Positions 8,451-18,135 of a stretch of 63,052 nucleotides of DNA are shown in pieces. The position numbers were made by a program, and so were the translations under genes. The stretch comes from an uncultured Thermomicrobiales bacterium (GTDB lineage Bacteria; Chloroflexota; Chloroflexia; Thermomicrobiales; CADCWN01), in contig CADCWN010000120.1 of NCBI GenBank assembly GCA_902806415.1, positions 1 through 63,052 on the forward strand, given 5' to 3'. The notes below the pieces were generated by a model. The model was not told the DNA's origin. It worked only from the letters and a program-made list of their open reading frames with translations, and ran no database searches. The first letter of the stretch is position 1. Each line of letters begins with the position of its first letter.

Positions 8451-11009
8451 ATGACGACACAACACCCCGTGGCGGGGCAGACGCCACCGGTCGCGGAGCA
8501 GGAGGAGAGCCCATCGCTCCCCGAGCAGGAGGCGGGCGACGCCGCCCCCGAGATGCTGGTCCTCCCCGTTATCGTCATGGACGAGACGGTGCTGATGCCG
8601 CATATGTCGCTCCCCCTGCCGATCGAGGATGACGAGACCGCCGCCGCCATCGCCGCCGCGCCGAGCCATGGGCGGCTGGTCCTCCTGCTGACCGAGCAGC
8701 CGATCCCCGCCGAGGAGCGCGCGCGCGCCGCCGCCGCCGGCGAGGAGAGCGACGACGAATACGAGCTCTGCGAGGTCGGGACGATCGCCGAGATCGGGCA
8801 GCAGATCACGCGCCCCGGCAATCCCCCGGCGATCCTCGTGCAAGGCCAGGCGCGCGGGCGTGTCGTCGACTTCGGGACCGGACCCGGCTGCCCGCTGGCG
8901 ACGGTCGAGCGGCGCGACGATCCGCCCGATCGCACCGACGCGGCCGGGATCGCGATGGCGACGATCGTGGAGCAGGTCGAGACCTACCTCGGGATGATGC
9001 CGAATGTCCCCGAGGAAGTCCTGATGATGGTGCGCGGCGTCGAGGAGCCAGGCTGGCTGGCCGATCTGATCGCCTTCTCGCCCGAGTTCAGTTCCGAGCA
9101 GCGCCAGGAACTCCTGGAGGAGTTCGATCCGGTCGATCGCCTCAAGGCGGTCGGGTTGCTCGTCCAGCGCCGTCTCGACGTGCTGACCCTGCGCCAGCAG
9201 ATCCAGGCCGAGGCGCAGAGCGGCATGGACAAGCAGCAGCGCGAATACTATCTGCGCGAGCAACTGCGCGCGATTCAGAAGGAACTCGGCGACACCTCGC
9301 CGGAGGCGACCGTCGTCGCCGAGATGCGCGAGAAGATCGAGGCCGCTGGGATGCCGGAGGCGGTGAAGAAGAAGGCGATCGCCCAGGCCGAGCGCCTGGA
9401 GCAGCAGCCGCCCCACTCGCCCGAGGTCGGGATCATCCGCACCTATCTGGAATGGCTGACCGAGCTCCCCTGGGCGGTCGAGACGACCGATCAACTCACG
9501 CTGACCAATGCGAAGCGGATCCTCGACGAGGATCACCACGGGTTGGACAAGGTCAAGGAGCGGATCATCGAGTTCCTGGCCGTCCGTAAGCTGGCGGGCG
9601 ACCGCCTGAAAGCGCCGATCCTCTGCTTCGTCGGCCCGCCCGGCGTGGGCAAGACCAGCCTCGGCAAGTCGATCGCGCGCGCGCTGGGGCGCAAGTATGG
9701 GCGGATGGCGCTCGGCGGCGTCCACGACGAGGCGGAGATTCGCGGCCACCGGCGCACCTACGTCGGAGCGATGCCGGGGCGGGTGATCAAGGCGTTGCGC
9801 GACACCGGCAGTCGCAACCCGGTCCTCGTCCTCGACGAGATCGACAAGTTGGGCGCGGACTGGCGCGGCGATCCCTCGTCGGCGCTGCTCGAAGTCCTCG
9901 ACCCGGAGCAGAACACGACCTTCTCCGATCACTATCTGGAAGTGCCGTTCGATCTCTCGAACGTCCTCTTCATCACGACCGCCAATCAACTCGACCCGAT
10001 CCCGGCCCCGCTGCGCGACCGGATGGAGATCATCGAGGTCAGCGGCTACACCGAGTTGGAGAAGTTGCAGATCGCGCGCAACTTCCTCGGGCCGAAGCAG
10101 TTGGACGCGAGCGGCCTGACCGCCGAGCAGCTCCGCTTCACCGACGACGCCTTCCTCAAGATCATCGGGTCGTACACGCGCGAGTCGGGTGTGCGCGGGA
10201 TGGAGCGCGAGATCGGCGCGGTCTGCCGCAAGATGGCGCGGCGCGTCGCCGAGGCGTCGGAGACGGTCGAGGCGACGGCGGCGTCGCTGACCGGTACCGA
10301 CCTGGCGGCGGGCGAGGCCCTCGCGGCGACCGACGCGATCGCGACGCTGCCGACGCCGACGATGCTGGTGGACGGCGAGAACTTGCACGAATTCCTCGGC
10401 GTGCCGCGCTACGAGCACGACGAGGCCGAGCAGGCGGACGAGGTCGGCGTCGCGACCGGCGCGGCCTTCACCGGCGTCGGTGGCGAACTGCTCGGGATCG
10501 AGATCCTGCTGACCGAGGGTAAGGGTGAGATCGTCCTGACCGGCCAATTGGGCGACGTGATGAAGGAGTCGGCCCGCGCGGCGGTCAGCTTCGCCCGCTC
10601 GCGCGCGATGGCCCTCGGCGTCGTCGCCGGCTTCTTCGACACCCACCAGATCCATGTCCACGTCCCGGCGGGCGCGACGCCGAAGGACGGCCCCTCGGCG
10701 GGGATCACGATCGCGACGGCGCTGATCTCGGCGCTGACCGGCATCCGCGTCCGCAAGGATGTGGCGATGACTGGCGAGATCACCCTGCGCGGCAAGGTGC
10801 TGCCGATCGGGGGACTGAAGGAGAAGACGCTGGCCGCCCACCGGGCCGGTATCCGCACCTTCATCCTGCCGCGCCGCAACGCCAAAGATCTGGCCGAACT
10901 GCCCGATGTCGTCCGCGAAGGGCTGGAGTTCGTCCAGGTCGATCACCTCGATGACGTCCTCGGCATCGCCCTGGTACACGACCCCGCGCGCACCCTCTCG
11001 GTCGTCTGA
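8451..11009 (+). CDS. lon: Lon protease (endopeptidase La)
   Basis: ATP-dependent cytosolic protease that degrades misfolded and regulatory proteins as a hexamer. The order is N-terminal substrate-binding LAN domain ([20 protein letters not shown]), coiled region, AAA+ module and C-terminal peptidase. Walker A GPPGVGKT is at residues 395-402 and Walker B VLVLDEID near 458-465. The catalytic dyad is Ser749 in [10 protein letters not shown] and Lys792 in GLKEKTLAA, with the same 43-residue spacing as E. coli Lon. The length of 852 is slightly above average, explained by an acidic N-terminal tail and an Ala/Thr-rich insert near residues 600-640. The gene appears monocistronic and ends at a strong hairpin. 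Confidence 0.97.
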   Translation: MTTQHPVAGQTPPVAEQEESPSLPEQEAGDAAPEMLVLPVIVMDETVLMPHMSLPLPIEDDETAAAIAAAPSHGRLVLLLTEQPIPAEERARAAAAGEESDDEYELCEVGTIAEIGQQITRPGNPPAILVQGQARGRVVDFGTGPGCPLATVERRDDPPDRTDAAGIAMATIVEQVETYLGMMPNVPEEVLMMVRGVEEPGWLADLIAFSPEFSSEQRQELLEEFDPVDRLKAVGLLVQRRLDVLTLRQQIQAEAQSGMDKQQREYYLREQLRAIQKELGDTSPEATVVAEMREKIEAAGMPEAVKKKAIAQAERLEQQPPHSPEVGIIRTYLEWLTELPWAVETTDQLTLTNAKRILDEDHHGLDKVKERIIEFLAVRKLAGDRLKAPILCFVGPPGVGKTSLGKSIARALGRKYGRMALGGVHDEAEIRGHRRTYVGAMPGRVIKALRDTGSRNPVLVLDEIDKLGADWRGDPSSALLEVLDPEQNTTFSDHYLEVPFDLSNVLFITTANQLDPIPAPLRDRMEIIEVSGYTELEKLQIARNFLGPKQLDASGLTAEQLRFTDDAFLKIIGSYTRESGVRGMEREIGAVCRKMARRVAEASETVEATAASLTGTDLAAGEALAATDAIATLPTPTMLVDGENLHEFLGVPRYEHDEAEQADEVGVATGAAFTGVGGELLGIEILLTEGKGEIVLTGQLGDVMKESARAAVSFARSRAMALGVVAGFFDTHQIHVHVPAGATPKDGPSAGITIATALISALTGIRVRKDVAMTGEITLRGKVLPIGGLKEKTLAAHRAGIRTFILPRRNAKDLAELPDVVREGLEFVQVDHLDDVLGIALVHDPARTLSVV

Positions 11010-11039
11010 ACAGCTGCACTGATTACCGGACGGGGAAAC

Positions 11040-11076
11040 AGTGCGGGCTGCGGCGCTCATCGCCGCAGCCCGCACT
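11040..11076. terminator. Bidirectional hairpin between lon and serA
   Basis: A perfect 16-bp stem (AGTGCGGGCTGCGGCG with its complement) and a 5-nt loop CTCAT lie between two convergent genes. It can serve both strands. Confidence 0.75.
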
Positions 11077-11103
11077 ATCGCTATTATCAATGACCGGCTG
11101 CGC

Positions 11104-12735
11104 TTACCCCTCGTCCGCTGGCATCGGCATCGGCGGTTCACCGAGGTCCACGTAGTGCGCGTGGCGCAGCCCCTCGATCGTGCGCACTTCGTCGAGGACC
11201 GGGCGCGGCAGCGGATCGTCGAGGGTGACGATCATCACCGCCTGCCCGCGCACCTGCTGCCGACCGACCTGCATCGCGGCGATATTGACCCCGCGCGCGC
11301 CGAGCAGGGTGCCGACCGCCCCGATCCGGCCCGGCTGATCGCGGTGGGAGATGAACAGCAGTTTGCCGCCGAGATCGAGCGACACCGCGAAGCCATCGAG
11401 CGCCAGGATCCGCGCCCGCCCATCGCCCTCGACCGTGCCAGTCGCCGAGTGGGTATGCCCCGCCTCGTCCTCGGCGTGGGCGGCGCTCGCGCGCAACTCG
11501 AAGGTCAGCAACTCATCGGGTCGCCCGGCGGTGAAACGCTCGCTCACCCGGACGCCGCGCCGCGCCGCCAGCAGCCGCGCGTTGATCAACGTCGCCTGCT
11601 CGGGGATCGCGGCGCGCAGGAACCCGGCTAGCGCCGCCGAGCCAACAATGGTCGGATTGATCCCCGCCATCGCCCCCGTGAAGCCGAGTTCGAGCGTCAC
11701 CGCCGGGCCGTCGATCGTCGCCGCCAGGAGCTGCCCGAGGCGGTCGGCCAGGTCGAGCCACGGTTTGAGCGCGGCCAGCGCGCCGGGAGCCAACCCCGGC
11801 AGATTAACCGCGTTATCGACCAGTTCGCCGCGCAGGGCCGCCAGCGTCGTCTCCGCCGCGACGATCCCGACCCCTTCCTGCGCCTCGGCGGACGAAGCGG
11901 CTAGGTGCGGGGTCACGACCACGTTCGGCAGGGTCAGCAGCGGCGAGTCGGTCGGGGGCTCCCGCTCGAATACATCGAGGCCAGCGCCCGCGAGGTGTCC
12001 CCCCACCAGCGCCGCGTGCAGCGCCGCCTCGTCCACCAGACCGCCGCGCGCGCAATTGATCAGGAACGCCCCGCGCTTCATCCGCGCCAACTCCCGCGCG
12101 CCGAGAATCCCGCGCGTCTCCGGCAGGAGGGGCAGGTGCAGCGTCACGATATCGGCGCGCTCCAGCAGGGCGTCGAGCGGAGCGGCGGTCGCGCCCAACG
12201 CCTCGGCTGCGGCGGCGGAGACGTACGGATCGTAGATCAGCACCTCCATCCCGAAGGCGCGCGCGCGGCTCGTCACCTCGCGCCCGATCCGCCCCAATCC
12301 GACGACACCGAGCGTCTTGCGGTAAAGTTCGCTGCCGACGAATGCCTTGCGCTCCCACTTCCCGGCGCGCAGGCTGGCATCGGCGCGCGCCACATGGCGC
12401 AGCAACGAGAGGGTGACGGCCAGGGTGTGCTCCGCCGCCGCGATCGAGTTCGGGCCGGGGGTATTGAGGACCAGGATCCCCCGCTCGGTCGCCGCGGCCA
12501 CATCGATATTGTCGGTGCCGACCCCCGCGCGCGCGACGACGCGCAGCTTCGTCCCCGCCCGCAATACCTCTGCGGTGACTTTCGTCTCGCTCCGCACGAT
12601 CAGCGCATCGTACCCCGGCAGGATCGCCAGCAGTTCCTCGCGCGCCAGACCCGTTTGCACATCGACGGCAGCGCCATCGCGCAGGATCGCCACGCCCGCC
12701 TCGGCCAGCGGGTCGCTGACCAGCACCTTGACCAT
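11104..12735 (-). CDS. serA: D-3-phosphoglycerate dehydrogenase, long form with ACT domain
   Basis: First enzyme of serine synthesis, oxidising 3-phosphoglycerate to 3-phosphohydroxypyruvate with NAD. The domains, in order, are the split substrate domain (from MVKVLVSDPLAEAG), the Rossmann NAD domain (GVVGLGRIGREV, then the Arg in NCARGGLVDEAAL and the His in VVTPHLAASSAEAQEG), an allosteric substrate-binding domain after about residue 320, and a C-terminal ACT domain (ISHRDQPGRIGAVGTLLGARGVNIAAMQVGR). At 543 residues it is the type-I long form, usually subject to serine feedback. It stands alone between a shared terminator and a hairpin repeat. Confidence 0.95.
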   Translation of the reverse strand: MVKVLVSDPLAEAGVAILRDGAAVDVQTGLAREELLAILPGYDALIVRSETKVTAEVLRAGTKLRVVARAGVGTDNIDVAAATERGILVLNTPGPNSIAAAEHTLAVTLSLLRHVARADASLRAGKWERKAFVGSELYRKTLGVVGLGRIGREVTSRARAFGMEVLIYDPYVSAAAAEALGATAAPLDALLERADIVTLHLPLLPETRGILGARELARMKRGAFLINCARGGLVDEAALHAALVGGHLAGAGLDVFEREPPTDSPLLTLPNVVVTPHLAASSAEAQEGVGIVAAETTLAALRGELVDNAVNLPGLAPGALAALKPWLDLADRLGQLLAATIDGPAVTLELGFTGAMAGINPTIVGSAALAGFLRAAIPEQATLINARLLAARRGVRVSERFTAGRPDELLTFELRASAAHAEDEAGHTHSATGTVEGDGRARILALDGFAVSLDLGGKLLFISHRDQPGRIGAVGTLLGARGVNIAAMQVGRQQVRGQAVMIVTLDDPLPRPVLDEVRTIEGLRHAHYVDLGEPPMPMPADEG

Positions 12736-12767
12736 GCCGCTCCTATCTCCCCAGTTGGCCAGTTATG

Positions 12768-12909
12768 AGTCGTCAGTCGTCAGTCGTCAGTCTTCAACAA
12801 GAAGTCCGTGGTCCGTAATGAAACTCGGTACAGGGCACTCTGGCCTCGCAGAACCATTCCCTCTATTCCCGACTCCTCGCTGACGACTGACGACTGACGA
12901 CTGACGACT
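12768..12909. repeat. Hairpin repeat with tandem 7-mer arms (GTCGTCA type)
   Basis: The left arm (12768-12793) is three to four tandem copies of GTCGTCA and the right arm (12880-12909) is four tandem copies of TGACGAC, its complement. They can form a stem of about 25 bp around an 86-nt loop. It lies between the serA start and the end of the zinc peptidase gene. The arm design matches elements at 26646, 34848, 35876 and 55893, although the sequences differ. Confidence 0.8.
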
Positions 12910-12925
12910 ATCCCAGCGGGCTACC

Positions 12926-13885
12926 CTACACTTCACCTCGGAAAGTGTCGCACGACCCGACAGCGCCGGACTGGTAGCCGACGAGGAACCAACGCTGGCG
13001 TTGCTCGGCGGAACCGTGCGTCCACGACTCGGGGCGCACGCGCCCTTGCGTCGCCTTCTGAATCCGGTCGTCGCCGACCGCCGCCGCCGCATCGAGACCG
13101 GCGGCGATCTCGGCCTGCGTCGGCGGGTTCAGGAAACCGGTCTCGGCGGCGTGCCTCGCCCAGAGACCGGCGTAACAATCGGCCTGCAACTCGACGCGCA
13201 CCGCCGCGCTCTGCGGGCCGGTATCATTGTCGTTCGCGGCGCTGAGAACCCCCTGGAGATCCTGAACATGATGCCCATACTCGTGCGCGATGACATACCC
13301 CTCGGCGAATGGCCCGCCGCGCGCCCCGAAGCGCGTCCGCAACTCATCGTAGAAGCTGAGATCGATGTAGACCTTCTTGTCCGCCGGGCAGTAGAACGGC
13401 CCCACTTCCGATGAGGCCGCGCCGCAGCCGGTCTGCGTCTGCCCACTATACAGAACCGTGGAAGACGGCTGATAACGGCCACCCTGGCGCGCATACTCAT
13501 CGGTCCAGTAGCGCTGGATACTGTTGACGAAGCCGAGGATACGGCAATCCTGGCGCTGATTGGCATCCGCGCCGGTGCGACAGCTCTCGATATCCGTGCC
13601 ACCGGCGGCGGGGCGACCGGTCCCTTGCGTCGCCTGGATGCCGGGATTGCCCGTCGTCCCGCCGCCGCCACTGAGCATGTCCAATGGGTTCACGCCGAGC
13701 AGCAACGCCACGACGATGACGATGACCGTGATACAGCCGCTGCCCCCGCCGATTGCCATCCCGCCGCCCGGGATCCGCCCGCCGCCACCGCCGAACCCGC
13801 CACCGCCTCCGAACCCGCCGCCACCCCCACCGCGCCGATCATCGACCTGCGAAGGATCCAGCTGGGCATCGTCCCTGAATGACAT
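12926..13885 (-). CDS. Neutral zinc metallopeptidase (YpfJ/PF04228 family)
   Basis: A membrane-anchored metallopeptidase of the YpfJ family. The N-terminus is a Gly-rich, Asp/Arg-rich cytoplasmic stretch (residues 1-45, many GGGGFGGG repeats), followed by one membrane segment ([15 protein letters not shown]) and an external catalytic domain. The zinc site HEYGHHVQD and the upstream segment [17 protein letters not shown] are characteristic, as is the downstream [12 protein letters not shown] with its third ligand Glu. The ATG at 13885 follows GAGGGGAAG and is preferred over upstream in-frame starts. The native substrate is not known for the family. Confidence 0.88.
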   Translation of the reverse strand: MSFRDDAQLDPSQVDDRRGGGGGGFGGGGGFGGGGGRIPGGGMAIGGGSGCITVIVIVVALLLGVNPLDMLSGGGGTTGNPGIQATQGTGRPAAGGTDIESCRTGADANQRQDCRILGFVNSIQRYWTDEYARQGGRYQPSSTVLYSGQTQTGCGAASSEVGPFYCPADKKVYIDLSFYDELRTRFGARGGPFAEGYVIAHEYGHHVQDLQGVLSAANDNDTGPQSAAVRVELQADCYAGLWARHAAETGFLNPPTQAEIAAGLDAAAAVGDDRIQKATQGRVRPESWTHGSAEQRQRWFLVGYQSGAVGSCDTFRGEV

Positions 13886-14085
13886 CGGCTTCCCCTCTCG
13901 CGCGCACCATCGCCCTCGCCATTCCAAGGCGCGTATCACAGCGCCGAGAATGCAACTCGCGTGCCGCGATAGTGTGACACCGGAGTGAAGGTAGACGTGC
14001 GTGGAGCCGATTGAAGGGGTATCAGCTTGACTGGCGACGCGCTGACCAGGTCGGTGAACTTGGTCGCTCGTCGCCGTGGCCACGC

Positions 14086-14340
14086 TCAGGACACCCCCCA
14101 GGCGCGACGGAGTTCGGCGCAACGTGCGGCATAGGCGTCGGGATCGGACTCGCGCAACGACTCCGCCGCGCGCACCTTCTCACGCCACTGGGGATCGAGG
14201 CCGGCGAGCGCGCCGAAGACCGACCCCATCACCTGCCCGTAGGCCGTCACCACCGGCTCCATGTTCGCGGGCGCGATCTCCAGCAAGGTCAGGAAATCGG
14301 CGTGTGCCTCGGCAAGTTCGTTGCGTTGCGGGTGCGCCAT
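14086..14340 (-). CDS. Small hypothetical protein, 84 aa
   Basis: I do not recognise the family. The protein is predicted helical, with no membrane segment or cysteine motif, and reads like a small soluble helix bundle ([20 protein letters not shown]...). The ATG at 14340 is preceded by AAGGAG at 5 nt, a strong ribosome site that argues for a real gene; two GTG codons just upstream are less likely. It starts 9 bases after the acetyltransferase stop, so the two are probably co-transcribed. Confidence 0.6.
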   Translation of the reverse strand: MAHPQRNELAEAHADFLTLLEIAPANMEPVVTAYGQVMGSVFGALAGLDPQWREKVRAAESLRESDPDAYAARCAELRRAWGVS

Positions 14341-14349
14341 CACCACTCC

Positions 14350-14943
14350 TTACCTACATTGTTCATCTTGGGTCGTGCTCGTGCGCGGGGTCGCTCGCAG
14401 CGACTTCGCCATGAAGATGTCCGGCTTCCCCACGCCGTTCGCATCGGGCAGGATACCGACGATGACGAACCCGAGTCGCTCGTAGAACGGATACGGATGA
14501 CCGTGAAGGTTGCGGATGCTGGCGATCTGCGCGGCCACATCGGAGTACAGATCGATCCCCGCGAGCGAGGTCTGGCCGCGTTCGTCGTCGGTGCCGAGCC
14601 AGAGGGTGACGGCACCCCGCTCGCGCACGCGCGCTTCCAATCCGGCCACCAGCGCGCGACCGATCCCCCGCCGCCGGTGCGCCGCCCCCACCACCAGCGG
14701 GTGTAACTCCCAGACATGCCCGTCATATTGCTCGATCCCGCCGACCCAACCGACCACGCGACCGGACGGATCGCGCGCGACCAGGCTCAGCCGTCCCGGC
14801 CCGAACGACTCCTGTACCTCGCGCCGCGCCGTTTCCAGGTCCGGCCAGGCCGTCGGTGCCTGCTCGCGGAAGCCCGCAACCAGCAACGCCGCCGTTTGCT
14901 CCACCGCATCGGCGGCCGTAGGGCCAAGCTCGACAATCCGCAT
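14350..14943 (-). CDS. GNAT acetyltransferase, AAC(6')-like
   Basis: A 197-residue GNAT protein. The acetyl-CoA loop is AHRRRGIGRALVAGLE, preceded by the WELHPLVVG strand. The overall pattern (TAWPDLETARREV near the N-terminus, GIDLYSDV and NLHGHPYPFYERLGFVIVG near the C-terminus) resembles aminoglycoside 6'-N-acetyltransferases, but many chromosomal relatives have no drug activity, so resistance should not be assumed. GAGGGG sits directly before the ATG at 14943. It is followed after 9 bases by a small unknown gene in the same direction. Confidence 0.8.
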   Translation of the reverse strand: MRIVELGPTAADAVEQTAALLVAGFREQAPTAWPDLETARREVQESFGPGRLSLVARDPSGRVVGWVGGIEQYDGHVWELHPLVVGAAHRRRGIGRALVAGLEARVRERGAVTLWLGTDDERGQTSLAGIDLYSDVAAQIASIRNLHGHPYPFYERLGFVIVGILPDANGVGKPDIFMAKSLRATPRTSTTQDEQCR

Positions 14944-15253
14944 CCCCTCAATCCTCGCCACTCGACCCGTCATCCTCCCGCTCGGCAGCCAGTGGCGTGG
15001 CATGGTGCTGCAACGTGGATAGTTCCCCCATAGTGGGATGCCTCCTGGACGCTGACCTACGCACGAGAACGCGAAACGCTCGTTCAGCGTTTGATACCAT
15101 TGAGCCGCTTGATCTGCTAGCTTCGCCGCTCGATAATCTCGGCCCGAGTCGGCCCGATCCGCACAACGACAGGTTAGCAGATGGGCGGGGGCGCGGCGCA
15201 ACTCCGGTTCGGGCCACGAGGAGGCGACCGAGGACACCTCGGGGGAAGGAACT
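14944..15253. other. 310-base divergent intergenic region
   Basis: This stretch separates the minus-strand acetyltransferase from a plus-strand unknown gene. The only structure I can point to is a small hairpin at 15074-15092 (AAACGCT / AGCGTTT, loop CGTTC). No convincing promoter pair, RNA gene or ORF with a ribosome site is visible. Confidence 0.5.
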
Positions 15254-15634
15254 ATGGCGACGATCAACGGTCAGTCGATACAACACCACGCGCTGCTCGC
15301 CCTCGACGAGCGGCGCAGCCGAGAGGCGAAGACAGCGGCGCTCCACGCAGAGCAACTCGCCGCAGCGCAGCACGCGCGGCTCGTGGCCCTCCTGGCCGAG
15401 TTATACGGCGACGACTGGGCCGAATTGGCACCGCAGTTGGGCCAATTCACCGACCGTGTGCTGATCGACGGGATACGCTTCAGCTTGCGCGGGGAGTACA
15501 AGGTCCTCGATCGGGTGCAACACGCCCGACTGGAAGCGACGATGATGAACCCGCGCACTGGCGAGCGCGAGCGGGTGATCGCGGATACGCTGGCCGATGT
15601 GGGCGAACTCGTGGCACGGGTCAAGCGTGTCTAG
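15254..15634 (+). CDS. Hypothetical protein, 126 aa
   Basis: Not recognised. It is a soluble, largely helical protein; the first 50 residues (ALDERRSREAKTAALHAEQLAAAQHAR) look coiled-coil, and the C-terminal half (RVLIDGIRFSLRGEYKVLDR) looks alpha/beta. GGGGGAAGGAACT gives a strong ribosome site at the ATG. A second small unknown gene follows at 15802. The pair could be remnants of a mobile or phage region, but there is no integrase or other phage gene to support that. Confidence 0.6.
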   Translation: MATINGQSIQHHALLALDERRSREAKTAALHAEQLAAAQHARLVALLAELYGDDWAELAPQLGQFTDRVLIDGIRFSLRGEYKVLDRVQHARLEATMMNPRTGERERVIADTLADVGELVARVKRV

Positions 15635-15801
15635 CAACATGGGCGACTGCCCCGTGTTGCCTCCAATACCGGATGGGGTATAGGGGCGCACACCCCGACC
15701 CCGCCGAAAGGTTGGCGGGCAGGCACGGTACACGAGCCGGATGGCTGTACCAACTGGTGCGGGCGACGGACCATGACGCAGGCAGAGTGCAAGGGGGCGG
15801 C

Positions 15802-16053
15802 ATGACAGCAAGCCAATGGTCGCAGGAACAATGCTGCCTCTGCGGTGAGCGGGCGACGGAAGATCCGGCTCTGATCGTGCGGATCGATGGCACGATCGTG
15901 GGCTACCTGTGCGCCGACGACCACGCCGCTGGCGGCATGGACCCGGCGCTCTCCCGCATGTTCGTCGATTGGGTGCGCGGCCAACACCCCGGTCGCCGCG
16001 TCATGGTGGAGGTGCCGGGGCGCGACTCGTCCTACACGGTCGATCCGGCATAA
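15802..16053 (+). CDS. Hypothetical small Cys-rich protein, 83 aa
   Basis: Not recognised. The N-terminus has CCLCGERATEDP and a later GYLCADDHAAGG, which together could hold one zinc ion in a short treble-clef or zinc-ribbon form. The ATG at 15802 follows AAGGGGGC. It overlaps by ATGA the end of a very short frame that starts at 15774, which could be a leader peptide or chance. No membrane segment is seen. Confidence 0.55.
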   Translation: MTASQWSQEQCCLCGERATEDPALIVRIDGTIVGYLCADDHAAGGMDPALSRMFVDWVRGQHPGRRVMVEVPGRDSSYTVDPA

Positions 16054-16195
16054 GGGAGGCCACGGCTTGACGCAAATCAGGGCTGCGCCACCGATCTCGG
16101 CAACGAGCACGCCTGTGCAGCCAAGTCCGAGGCAAATCGGCCAATTGCAGAAAATTTACTCTGTGGTTAACTTGTGGGTTGCAAGGCTATCATAC

Positions 16196-16281
16196 TGGTG
16201 CCGAAGGGGGGAGTCGAACCCCCATGAGCTCTCGCTCAACGGTGTTTGAGACCGTCGTGTCTGCCATTCCACCACTTCGGC
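16196..16281 (-). tRNA. tRNA-Leu, anticodon CAA
   Basis: On the minus strand the sequence folds as a class II tRNA. The acceptor stem GCCGAAG/CTTCGGC is perfect, the D arm begins TGGTGGAATGGCAGAC, and the anticodon stem ACGGT/ACCGT encloses CTCAAAC, so the anticodon is CAA. The variable arm is long, as leucine tRNAs require, and the T arm is GGGGG-TTCGACT-CCCCC. The discriminator is A and the 3' CCA is encoded (bases 16196-16198). It would read UUG codons. Confidence 0.97.
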
Positions 16282-16300
16282 AAGGGATTGTGGCGACCCC

Positions 16301-16330
16301 AGTATAGGTAACGGTGGGATATTGCGTCAA
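16301..16330 (-). promoter_or_regulatory. Sigma-70 promoter of tRNA-Leu
   Basis: On the minus strand TTGACG (16330-16325) and TATACT (16306-16301) are spaced by 18 bases, and the predicted start lies about 12 bases before the tRNA 5' end. This is the best promoter in the window. Confidence 0.8.
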
Positions 16331-16394
16331 GGCAAGGTATTGGCTGCCACGGGCAATGGGGTCAACCGAACCCTTCCCCGCCGCCCCGACGACG

Positions 16395-16416
16395 ACCCTC
16401 CCCTGAAAGGGAGGGT
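16395..16416. terminator. Hairpin between redoxin-like gene and tRNA-Leu
   Basis: ACCCTCCC pairs with GGGAGGGT around a 6-nt loop. It lies 35 bases past the stop of the minus-strand redoxin-like gene and resembles the hairpin part of the elements at 46801 and 54349. Confidence 0.5.
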
Positions 16417-16450
16417 AGGGCTAACTTCGCTCACATAGGCCCCACCGACG

Positions 16451-16921
16451 CTACAGCGAGCAACGCATCTCCAGCAGTTCTAGCGTCGGCAATACCTGGT
16501 CGAGCGGCAGACCTTGCACGCCGGTGGGCAACTCGCCGTTTTCGTAGAAAGCAATCTCTCCGTAACGGTCAGCGATGAAGAGCGCCGCCTCGGTGCCGAC
16601 ACCAAACCGCGCCCGCAGGTGTGCCTCGGCGTCGGCGATGATCGGCAGGGCTTCCGGTGCCACGACGAGGTCGCCAGTTCCCGACACGATCAGCAACAGT
16701 TCGGCTCGCTCGGCACGCCAGGCGGGGTACGCCGTCGCGAGCGCCGTTGCTAATCCTTGCCCGCCATCGCTCGTCGCGGCGTGCGCGAAGCAGAGGACCA
16801 GATGGCGACGCCCTTTGAAGTCGCGCCGGTGGATCGTCCGCCCGGCGAGCGTCCGCACGGTGAAATCGGGCAACAGCGCGCCGATCTTCGGTCCCGTCGG
16901 TTCGAGTGGCTTGGCGGTCAT
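16451..16921 (-). CDS. Redoxin/peroxiredoxin-like protein lacking the peroxidatic cysteine
   Basis: A 156-residue thioredoxin-fold protein of the AhpC/TSA-redoxin type. The first strand IGALLPDFTVRTLAGRTIHRRDFKGRRHLVLCF is typical, but where a peroxiredoxin has a Thr-x-x-Cys loop this protein reads FAHAATSDGG, so the peroxidatic Cys is absent. The only nearby Cys is in LVLCF, inside the strand. It may be a non-enzymatic or altered redoxin. It is a single gene with no partner reductase nearby. Confidence 0.7.
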   Translation of the reverse strand: MTAKPLEPTGPKIGALLPDFTVRTLAGRTIHRRDFKGRRHLVLCFAHAATSDGGQGLATALATAYPAWRAERAELLLIVSGTGDLVVAPEALPIIADAEAHLRARFGVGTEAALFIADRYGEIAFYENGELPTGVQGLPLDQVLPTLELLEMRCSL

Positions 16922-17172
16922 CGCGCCCCTCCATTATGGTTGAGGATGCGGACTGTGGCGTTCGCGATCGCTGAGAGGCAAGCGTGCATTAGTGTGGGAA
17001 TGCCGCCCAAGCCCTACCGCTGCGAACAACCCCCGAAGATGTAGTAGCCCCGAGCACTATCGCTCGTAAGGCATGGTAGCATTACGCTGCGCGACGGTGT
17101 ACTGTACCAATGCGATTGACGCCGACTGTGGCGCGGCGTGCGGCGGTCGGCAAGGGCGAGTGAGCGCCCTCA

Positions 17173-18135
17173 TTGTTCACCTCGGATAGCGATGTGGGCG
17201 CGCTCGGGGACGCTACGAGTAGGCGGGCAACGTTGAGTGAGCAGCACCAATCGGGCGCGAGTCTTCATCACGCACGGGTCTTGGTGACCGGCGGGCAGGG
17301 GCAGCTTGGGCGCGCCCTGGCACAGTTCTATGCGGCGGGTGGGGACACGGTCGCCGAGCCGGGCCGGGCCGCGCTTGACGTGACCGAGCCGCTCAGCGTC
17401 CGCGCGGCGCTCGATCGGGTCGCGCCAGCGCTGATCATCCACGCCGCCGCCGCGACCGATGTGGACCGCTGCGAGCGGGAGCCGAGGTGGGCCGCCGCGC
17501 TGAATGCCGAGGGGACGCGCAACCTCGCGCTGCTCGCCGGGGAGCGCGACATCCCCCTCGTCTACGTCAGCACCAACTATATTTTTGACGGCCACAAGCC
17601 GCGCGGGGAAGGCTATGCCGAGGATGATCCCGCCGCGCCGCTGAGCGTCTATGGTCGTACGAAGCTGGCGGGCGAGGAGGCGGTGCGCCAGCTCGTGCCG
17701 CGCCACGCCATCGTGCGCACGGCCCAGGTCTACGCCGCGCAAGGGCGCAAATTCGTCCAGACGATGCTCGGGCTGGCCGACGCGGGGAAGACGACGATCG
17801 GCGGCGTCGCCGACCAGTGGGGGCAGCCGACCTACGCCACCGACCTCGCCGCCGGGATTGCCGCCCTCGCCGACATCAACACCTGGGGGACCTATCACCT
17901 GACCAACGCCGGATCGTGTACCTGGGCCGAGTGGGCGATCGAGATCTTCCGCCTCAGCGGTCGCGCCGTGACCGTCGAGCCGATCCCCGCCGCGACTTTT
18001 AAGCGCGATGCCACCCCGCCCGCCAATGGCGTGCTGCTGAACCGGCACGCCGCCGCGCTCGGCGTCGCGCTCCCGGACTGGCGCGACGGCCTGCGCCGTT
18101 GCCTCGCCGAGATGGGCGAACTGCGGGCGGAATGA
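17173..18135 (+). CDS. rfbD: dTDP-4-dehydrorhamnose reductase (RmlD/RfbD-like)
   Basis: Last step of dTDP-L-rhamnose synthesis, NADPH-dependent reduction of the 4-keto group. The Rossmann motif is VTGGQGQLGRALA; the short-chain dehydrogenase catalytic pair is in YVSTNYIFDG and VYGRTKLAGEEAV (YxxxK). The length is normal. The start is unsure: TTG at 17173, GTG at 17194 and TTG at 17233 are all in frame and none has a good ribosome site; the conserved part begins after 17233. The stop overlaps the start of the next glycosyltransferase (ATGA), so the two are coupled and likely serve polysaccharide synthesis. The rmlA, rmlB and rmlC genes are not here. Confidence 0.85.
   Translation: MFTSDSDVGALGDATSRRATLSEQHQSGASLHHARVLVTGGQGQLGRALAQFYAAGGDTVAEPGRAALDVTEPLSVRAALDRVAPALIIHAAAATDVDRCEREPRWAAALNAEGTRNLALLAGERDIPLVYVSTNYIFDGHKPRGEGYAEDDPAAPLSVYGRTKLAGEEAVRQLVPRHAIVRTAQVYAAQGRKFVQTMLGLADAGKTTIGGVADQWGQPTYATDLAAGIAALADINTWGTYHLTNAGSCTWAEWAIEIFRLSGRAVTVEPIPAATFKRDATPPANGVLLNRHAAALGVALPDWRDGLRRCLAEMGELRAE

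Noticed and set aside
8394..11141. A 915-codon open frame on the minus strand across lon
   Set aside because: It is antisense to a complete Lon protease with all catalytic residues. Its product is low-complexity (Arg/Asp/Ala-rich) and matches no fold; long antisense frames are common in GC-rich genes.
12768..12909. Tandem GTCGTCA units considered as a CRISPR array
   Set aside because: The units are 7 bases long, contiguous and without spacers, and the second block is the complement of the first, as in a hairpin.
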